A stretch of DNA of 64,000 bases from Stachybotrys elegans (lineage: Eukaryota; Ascomycota; Sordariomycetes; Hypocreales; Stachybotryaceae). The first letter of the stretch is position 1; each line of letters begins with the position of its first letter. This document shows, one piece after another, positions 56,922 through 64,000 of the stretch. The notes beneath the pieces were generated by a model, which was not told the origin of the DNA, did not search any database, and saw nothing but the letters and a program-made list of their open reading frames with translations. Location of the stretch: the NCBI GenBank assembly GCA_020746835.1, contig JAGPNK010000014.1:868001-932000 (forward strand), in the 5' to 3' direction. A program made the translations under genes and the position numbers.

Positions 56922-59900
56922 CTAGACCTCCATCGCGGATCTGATGGAAACCCCCATCTCATTACACATACTAGCAAGGTCTTGCTGGGATTGTATGGTA
57001 TATAGATCATCGGGACCCAATACTGCCAAAAGTTGCTCAGTGCATTCGCGCATGAGCTTAAGAGCATCGTTATGGCGGCATAGGTTATACCATGTCCAGG
57101 AGAGGTTATGCATACTTGCTAAAGTATCGGGATGTTTATGCCCTAAAAGCCGTTGTTGCAATTCTAGCACTCGGCTCCATATTTCTTCAGCTTCAGCATT
57201 ATGGCCTTGGCGGTGAAAGACGGTTGCAAGGTCATTTGCAGCCTTCAAAGTGTCTTGATGTTCCTCTCCATGGCTCTGTCGTTGCCTTTCCAGTGCTGAA
57301 ACTGCCATTTCTCCAGCTTTACTATAATAACCAAGGTAATTATAGGTGCCTGCTAGGACTGTTGCCATGTATGCTATATTTTGGTGTATGTCTCCCAGCT
57401 TGGGCATCAGCCATTGGTAGACGTGGTCTGCGAGTTCTTCGGCCTCGTCGTGATGTCCTGTTCGGCTATGCAACGAGGCGAGTCGAAGCATGACTTCAAT
57501 AGTGAGTTGATTTTCTGGCCCGCATTTGCGTTCACACGTTTTTCTGATTACGGCGAGCTGCTCTTGGGCTTCATCGTTGCGCCCCGTATTCATATGTGAG
57601 CTGGCGAGATTCATTCGCAGACGGAGCATATATGGGTGAGCCTCGTCAAACTCCTTGCCGCACATCTGCATGGTCGCTGCCAGCAAGGGTATACATTGGT
57701 TCCACATGCCACGGCTCCCCGCATAGTTCGAGACACGCCGGAAGAGATGACCAGCCATTCCTCTGTCTCTGGGATAATCGGGAATTTCGGCCAATCGCAT
57801 GCAGTGCCCAAAATACGGCTCGCATTGCGGCCATTGTCCAATATCGTCATCAAAGTCCGGAAACAGACTATAGGTGATGCGCATTGCCATTTCAGCGTAC
57901 TCGGCTTCCCCTGACACAGCGCCGTTGCTTCGCTGCTTCCGAAACATCCCTTTGGTGTCGATTGCATGCATCGTCTGCGCGTGGCGGAGCTGGAACCGGA
58001 TACCCTCCTGTACCAGTTTGTGCATCTCGTAGCTCCGCCTCGTCTGGCCCGGTTCGCTCGCTCGCGCCGTGAGAAACGAAAAGTCGGCCAGACGCTTCAC
58101 TGCCTCTCTCATAGTCTCTGCATCCTGCCGCCGGCTTCTTGACCGGTCCAAGCCGGCAGCTGCTCCGGCCGCTTCTTCCAGTACCTCCCACTGCAAATTT
58201 TGATAGTCGAGAAAGGTAACAATGTGCAGCATCCTGTACGCCAACAAATTGACTCGTTTGATGTGCTCCAGCGAGATGCGCCATGTCTCAAGCACGCTGT
58301 TCGTCACCCCGTCTCTCCTGTGCCGATCATGGTATGATTTGTTCAGTATTCGCCAACGCTGCTGCCCTTCCCGGAGCATCGAGAGGTAATCGGACACATC
58401 GGTGAGAGTCCTTCGCATATACGCACCGGCTTGCGAAATAGCCAGAGCAAAACACTGCAGCTCTTGCAGCAAGCTCGCGATCGCGGTCTCATCGCTACCC
58501 CATTCCGCGTCGTCGCCTCTTGCCTTTAACAGAAGCTCTTTTGCCTCTCCTCTCGTCATCTGTGAAACCCTTACCCGCCGCCGAGGCTCGACAAGAGTTC
58601 CAGCGATATGCTCGTCCCGCGATGTCCATAGTATCGTACCACCAGGGCCGTTGGGAAGATATGACTTGACGGAGGACTGTGCCTGAGACGTCCCTGACCT
58701 TGGCTGAAGTGTTTTTGCATTTCTTCTCTGCGACCCCGGTCCTCCACCGAATGGGGGGCGTTGTTCTGGTTGTCTCACACGCCTCGCAGTGGATGTCGGG
58801 CTTGGAGCCCCCGGCTCCTGGGAAGAGCAAGCCTGCTCGCGGACGCCAAACAAACCCAGATGATCAGCATTATCAACAACGAGTAACCATCGCCGCTGGC
58901 GCTCAATACCCTTCTTGACCATCCGTAGCATGTCTGTATCCGACTCCCCGTTCATCTCTAGGCCCAACGCCTCGCCGATGGCCTTGTAGTCTTGCGAGAA
59001 CGTGACAGCACTTTCAGCGTGGACCCATAACACGGCGCAAGTTTCGTCCAAACATCTTCTATACGCGTAGTCGAGCGCCAGCTGCGTCTTTCTGGGAAAT
59101 GGTTAGCTTCATCGATACCGTAACCGCACGCCAACATACCCTGACCCCCCAAGCCCGCACAACGCCGCCGTTTGCGCACCGCCCGCATGCGGCAACAACT
59201 CGTCCAACTGTGTTGTCAATTCCCTTCGAGCTACAATTTCCTCGTTGCGAGGGTACGGGATGTATCGCGGTGGCACGCTACTTGCAGATTCGTTTCTAAC
59301 GTGGCTGCGGTTCGTATTGACATCGCCGTCGTGGGCCGCAACCGAAACCGGAATCCGTTCGATAATCGCCATTGTCACTGCCGCCGCCGTCGCCGCCGCA
59401 AATTCCTGCCACTCCTTATTCTTGTGGCTGTCTGCGTAGTCGCATACGCCCTTCACGACTAGGCAGGGCAGCTCGTCCCAGACACCCGCCCCTTCCATCT
59501 CAAAAGCGAGTATCGGGAGACCGCTTCGCTCTGCTAGGCTCTTGGCCAGCGTATCGCGTTGTTCGCCTGATTTAAGAACGGTGCTAGCCGAGGCAACACC
59601 GCCAAAAAAGATTTCGGGAGACTGCGCTTCGGCCAAGTTTCCCCGTCTCATCTCTTTCTTCTTGTGATCGAGGCGCCTCCGCCAGATTGGAGTAGCAGAG
59701 TGGCAACCCAACTTTTGACAAGAGAGTGACTCCGAGTCGGAACAAACGGGATCAGCTGCTTGGGTCCATTTCGCACACAGGCAATCAGTCGAGGACTGGT
59801 GCCTGTGCCGATGGGTTGGCGGAAACAAAACATCCTTCTCGGGTCCGGGATAGCTGTAGTCCTTGTTCCGAGAGTTTGCATCGTCAGGGGTTTGGAGTCT

Positions 59901-60404
59901 CTCAGTGAGAATGAGGGCCGCTGACTGCTCAAGCTCGTAGTGTTCTCTTTCAGTCTCGAGCAAAGCCACAAAGTTCCGCAAGGGCTTTTGTAGACGGCCC
60001 AGAGTGTCGATGGTTTTGTCTTTAGGCTCGGCTCGATCGGGGAAGCGTCTAGCGAGATCATATTGCACAACCAGTTTACCAACTACCACGTCGCCCAGCA
60101 GTATATTAGTCTTCACGTCTGGTTGAGGGTTACCGCCGCAAATTCCGGTGACGAACACGAGCGTCAAGTCAGGGTAACTTGACCGAAGGCTAGCGGCCGC
60201 GCTGGCGGAATTCACATTGCCCATGCCGGAGAGCAGGACAAGAACCACTTGATGACGTCTAATCATCACTCTGTTGTATATATTCGGGTCTCCGGGCATT
60301 TTATGGAGGTTGTTCTGCCTCGTCGATCCAGGGTGGCCTAGTGCCCGTTGGACAGCATCGTATTCTTTCGGTAAGGCACAAACGATGGCAATTTGGATAT
60401 TGTC
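56922..60404 (-). CDS. NLR-like protein: nucleoside phosphorylase, NB-ARC and TPR domains
   Basis: This is a fungal NOD-like STAND protein of at least 1140 residues, of the kind implicated in non-self recognition and regulated cell death. Order from the N-terminus: a PNP_UDP-like domain (IQIAIVCALPKEYDAV, LSGMGNVNSA, FEMEGAGVWDELPCLVVKG, CDYADSHKNKEW); an NB-ARC domain with Walker A GLGGSGKTQLAL split by a 48-base intron (59139-59092), Walker B WLLVVDNAD and a TILWTSRD sensor; then TPR repeats of about 42 residues (RMNLASSHMNTGRNDEAQEQ, LATVFHRQGHNAEAEEIWSR, MHNLSWTWYNLCRHNDALKL). An unusual Gln/Pro/Gly-rich insert sits after Walker B. The first ATG in the long exon (60299) would cut off the first PNP strand. 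Coding similarity extends at least to 60404, so the true start is probably in an unresolved upstream exon. Confidence 0.88.
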
Positions 60405-61175
60405 GCTTGGGGGATTTGGGCCATGGTGGAGGTTCGAAACAACACGAGGGGTTAAGGCTCCGGCCGGACAAAGAGAAGCAATACTGTGGAACTGATTCTT
60501 GAGGAAGCGCTTCTGACGGTTCTAGGCATCACAAGCGCAGACTCCTGATATCCAAGCATAGACTTGTTACCGGGGAATGACGGTGAGAAGCTGGCACCGC
60601 TGCCGGGGCATTAGGTGGAAGCGTGGTGCTGATGTAGGAGTTGGGTTGCTGACACGAAAAGATGAGGCTGTACATTTAGTTACGTAATGGGATTTGCCCC
60701 TTTACATTGGTCAGTAATCTATTCTGTAGGTAGTTCTTTTGTTCAGCTGAACGCTACCCCTCTTTTGCTGCCTATCCTGCTGTCTGTACGATCTTACCGA
60801 CTCGAAAGAGCGCAGCAAGGGTTGATGGAGTACAAGTTAGAGTGGGTATTGGTTTAATTTGAAAAGCCCTATCCAACGGTCTATTACTAGCTAAGCTAAA
60901 TACCCCTTAGCTAACTAGTCTCCAACTTGCCGCCCAATGATAGAGTTGATGTATACATTGCCTGTCATGGTAGGTCATCAGGCCAGCACTTTCAATGTAG
61001 GGTCGCTAGTAGTACAAGATAAAGTCTTGCCCCTAGGTAAACTGTGACTAGCAGAGGTAGTTATGTAGGGGGTTTGGCCATGGCATCCTCTGAATCCCCT
61101 GTCCGCCTGAGAGGTTGAGGAACCTTGCGCTCTAGGGTAAGACTCAGGTCTATAACCTCCCAAAATAGATAACGT
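60405..61175. other. intergenic, may hold the first exon of the NLR
   Basis: The NLR frame stays open upstream of 60404 to a TAG near 60530 but without an ATG, so a small 5' exon may lie further upstream. Nothing else is recognised. Confidence 0.45.
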
Positions 61176-61806
61176 TTAGATGTTCTGGACATCCTGCTCG
61201 GATAGACCAGTAAAGTCCTCGAAGAGCTGGCTGATGCTGAAGTCGCATGAACTGTCGCCTAGGTGCTCCCTCACCCACGTTACGTACTCATTGGCGCCGC
61301 CACCGGCCGTGTTGATCAGTTTAGCCACCTTGGCAGAGTTTGCATGCCACCGCTGCCGAGGTTAACGGAGCCGGCGAGAAGCTGAGCAGCCTCCTGCGCG
61401 GCCTGCTTCCACACTAAGCAAGCAACCTGTCCTATAGCAGGAATAGCCGTGCTCACTTCGCCAACAAACCAATTGACGACGGGATGGTTGCACTTGCAGA
61501 CGCCAATGTTGTAGATGGCGCCGTCTGGGTCGGTGAAGTACTCCAGGGGGTTGCCAGTAGCAAGGCAGGTCTGGCTGAAGATTTCGGTATCCGAGGCGAC
61601 GGCGCGAGCAGAAGCGCATATAGCACCGCAAATCTCCAAACCCGTCGCCCTCTCAGGGGGGTGGTCTGGTAGGCGCGGCAAAGTCCGTCCACTATCAAAC
61701 TTGTCGTTGTCGAATCGTACTGCTCCCATGTCTCCACGCGGGGGTTGAGGGCGGCGGCTGAGGCAGCAGTGCCAGCGATGGGCAGGAAGATGGCCGAGAA
61801 CTTCAT
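61176..61806 (-). pseudogene. small secreted protein with frame breaks
   Basis: The start at 61806 gives a signal peptide (MKFSAIFLPIAGTAASAAA) and NPRVETWEQYDSTTTSLIVD. Near 61656-61661 a run of six G on the plus strand (C on the coding strand) is one base too short; adding one links AYQTTP to PERATGLEICGAICASARAV. A second break near 61346 separates QEAAQLLAGS from VAKLINTAGGGANEYVTWVR; a 44-base intron with a poor GTTAAC donor would also bridge it. The frame then runs to a TAA at 61178-61176. The full protein would be about 200 residues with several Cys (IC, IC, TC, CKC, AC). No family is recognised. Homopolymer error or recent decay are both possible. Confidence 0.6.
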
Positions 61807-64000
61807 ATTGATGCAGATTTGTTGAATTGTGGGACAGAAAAGCGAGGTCGTTGTACAATAGAAAAGCTTTGTGTGGGAAAAGGTATGCAGGGTTTTGAGT
61901 GAGATTATGCGTGGGATCTGGTTTTTTTTTTTTCAAGACTGGCAAATACAGAAAGAGTCATCTTCCTTAATCCCTCGAGATTCCGATGTGACCGACGACC
62001 ATCTTCATTACGATTACGATCCTTGACGACCATGCCAAATTGTTCCACTAGAAACAGTCTATGCCTCTCGGCGTCCTCCTTAGTTGTTCAACAAAGCGTC
62101 TATCCCCACAGTCGGACATCATGACGACCCACGGAGCCCTTTATGCTCCTCACTTGTTGTTTAGTCTGGCAAGCACTTGGCGTAGGCTATGGGTACGGCT
62201 GTGGAGCGAGGCTCTGCCCCGTTTCCAAAGCTGTCAACGATGCTACTACCTTTCGCGCTCCATCTTAATAGCCAAGGCTAAGCTGTGGTAAATCTTCAAG
62301 AATTTATATAGTAGTATATAGTATGCGATGGATTCATTGTATCATTGGCAATAATACACACGCTGAATCCCGATCAATACCATATACATATTAGTATGCC
62401 ATATACTTTGGATATGTAGAATAGTTAGATAGTCAAGGGCTATTACGATCGTTGTTACGTAGGCCTGGGTCACATTTCTGTCAAGTTATGACGGAAGTCA
62501 TCCGTAGAAGGAACTCATTTCGAGCATCAGATATGTGATCTGCCCGAAATCTTGGGAGGAGGATCTAGTGTAGTGGGGAACAACAATGCACTTGGCAGAA
62601 TCTTTCCGAATAGGGACCATATAACGTTGCAGATGGAGAAGACGCCGAGCTGCGCTATATTGCATTGACTGGAGCCCGTTTTAAGACTCCGGGAAATACC
62701 CACAGCTACCACAAGCGGAGCACTTTCTAGGCTTCTATTTACAGAGGCCTCTGTAGCCACCATCTTGGTTGGCAAGATGTCATAAGACGCGATGGAGACT
62801 ACTAACATGATCTAAAAATAACAATGAGTTCACAGAACAGACAGATGACGCAGTGGGAATCATCAGTTAATGTGAGACCAGTGGACAGTGCTTTCACGCC
62901 AGTATCCAGATTCAGTACAACACCGCTGGCCCCACTGAATGAACGATGAAGCATAAGATTTAACTTTGCATATTGTGATGCAAGAATTGGCAGACTGATC
63001 TATAGCTTCTACAGGGATCAACGCTATGTACTATAGAGGAGAGAGCCATCTGGCAATCCCTTTATTGTTTGGCTCTGTTCTTTAGTCCTGTGGACAGCAG
63101 GGCATCTATTCCAGTTCATATACATCATTGTTCTTTTTCTCTCACTGCATGCACCTGCTCTATCATAAGAAATCCGCAGAAGAATTAGGTATCCAGTGGG
63201 AGAAACCTCTGTTGGCTGGGTAGTCTCTGAAGCGGAACCTGGTGAAAACGGGTTCAGTGAGTTTTTTTATGAATAGACGGCTAGCATTCAACAATGGCAA
63301 GGTCAGTTTCAAGTCGCTTGGTCGAATAACTTACGTCAAACAGCAGTAATACATAATAACAGAGTATAGCACGCTCAGAGCTATTCTTCCAAGGAGCGGA
63401 CAGCAAAAAGTTCATACACACGCCCCTTACGATGTCAATAGCTTGGTAAGAACAGGAAAGCTGCCCAAGAGCCATGCTCTACTGCAACTTCTCAGGTCTA
63501 CACCACCTGGCCAAAGCAGGCTTAGTGTAGAAGGGCGGGAAGCTGGCATCCGGATGTGAGCACATCCTTGATGATTCTGATTGCCGAGAGCTAGCAGGGG
63601 TCATTCAGCCAGAACAATGCAATCACGGTAGGGGAGCCTGCAAGGATACTTCAGCTGCGTGGAGCTCTCAGCTCACCGATCGAGACAATACAGTGGAGCC
63701 TCATCCATATCGAGTGAACAGGCGAGAGATCACGGGAAATCAGTCACGGCAATCATGTCAAGGTTTTGGTGGCAGTCACCGCATCGGCCTTTTACAACCA
63801 ATCTCACCGTCAGTACGATGCATCGTGGCACGGAACAGCAAGATGCCGGATGTACATCATCATCTGCCGTGACATTCCGCAGTGGACGCCGAAGTCGAAA
63901 CTCTCTGATTGGTGTGTTTCTCCAAAACAAGGCGAAACATCTCGATGGACGATGTAGATGGTCATTGTGTGTATCGTGGTGGCAGATAGACATCGCTTTC
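61807..64000. other. intergenic to window end, no gene recognised
   Basis: About 2.2 kb of ordinary composition with only short frames on both strands and no recognisable domain, RNA gene or repeat. A run of T/A bases sits at 61921-61933. Confidence 0.45.

Overview
The window comes from the nuclear genome of a filamentous ascomycete. Genes carry short introns of about 45-70 nt with GTRNGN donors and CTRAC-type branch sites. The families are typical of Pezizomycotina: a CFEM/PTH11-type receptor, heme-thiolate peroxidase, GMC oxidoreductases, allantoate-permease-like MFS carriers and a nucleoside-phosphorylase/NB-ARC/TPR NLR. An 8 kb block of almost pure A+T carries the signature of repeat-induced point mutation (RIP). 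A Sordariomycete is likely, but the species cannot be told from the sequence.

Layout. 0-12 kb: a cut-off heme-thiolate peroxidase, a CFEM seven-helix receptor and two secreted GMC oxidoreductases. 12-24 kb: a gene-poor island built around a RIP-destroyed Ty3/gypsy retrotransposon (about 14.83-22.62 kb, minus strand, LTRs still alignable), beside the remnant of an unrecognised coding sequence. 24-29 kb: a small cysteine-rich secreted protein, a short-chain dehydrogenase (SDR) fragment and dispersed repeats. 29-46 kb: a block resembling a biosynthetic cluster, with a bZIP factor, a carnosine-synthase-like ATP-grasp ligase, a Gfo/Idh/MocA oxidoreductase, a decayed P450, an SDR, a class III aminotransferase, a full-length ABCB exporter and a D-2-hydroxyacid dehydrogenase. 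47-57 kb: two ACS-type MFS carriers (the first with two frameshifts), an SDR, a PhyH-type dioxygenase and a second 2-hydroxyacid dehydrogenase. 57-62 kb: an NLR and a small secreted protein. 62-64 kb: nothing recognisable.

How the genes may work together. There is no PKS, NRPS or terpene synthase. If 29-46 kb is one pathway, its bond-forming enzyme is the ATP-grasp ligase, which would join a carboxylate to an amine. The Gfo/Idh enzyme, SDR and aminotransferase could supply or modify the substrates, and the ABC protein could export the product. This is inference. A separate observation is that the intergenic regions around the 45-56 kb genes share a TAGCCGA heptamer (seven intergenic copies) and a 14-nt TTAGCGTAACCGAC-like element (three copies). 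I did not find either in the promoters of the ATP-grasp block, which suggests two independently regulated modules: a biosynthesis-like one and a hydroxy-acid uptake/catabolism-like one.

Several reading frames are broken. The P450 has one in-frame stop and three frame breaks and is a genuine pseudogene by eye. The single-base losses in the first MFS gene and in the 61 kb secreted gene sit in short C runs and could be either real or assembly errors.
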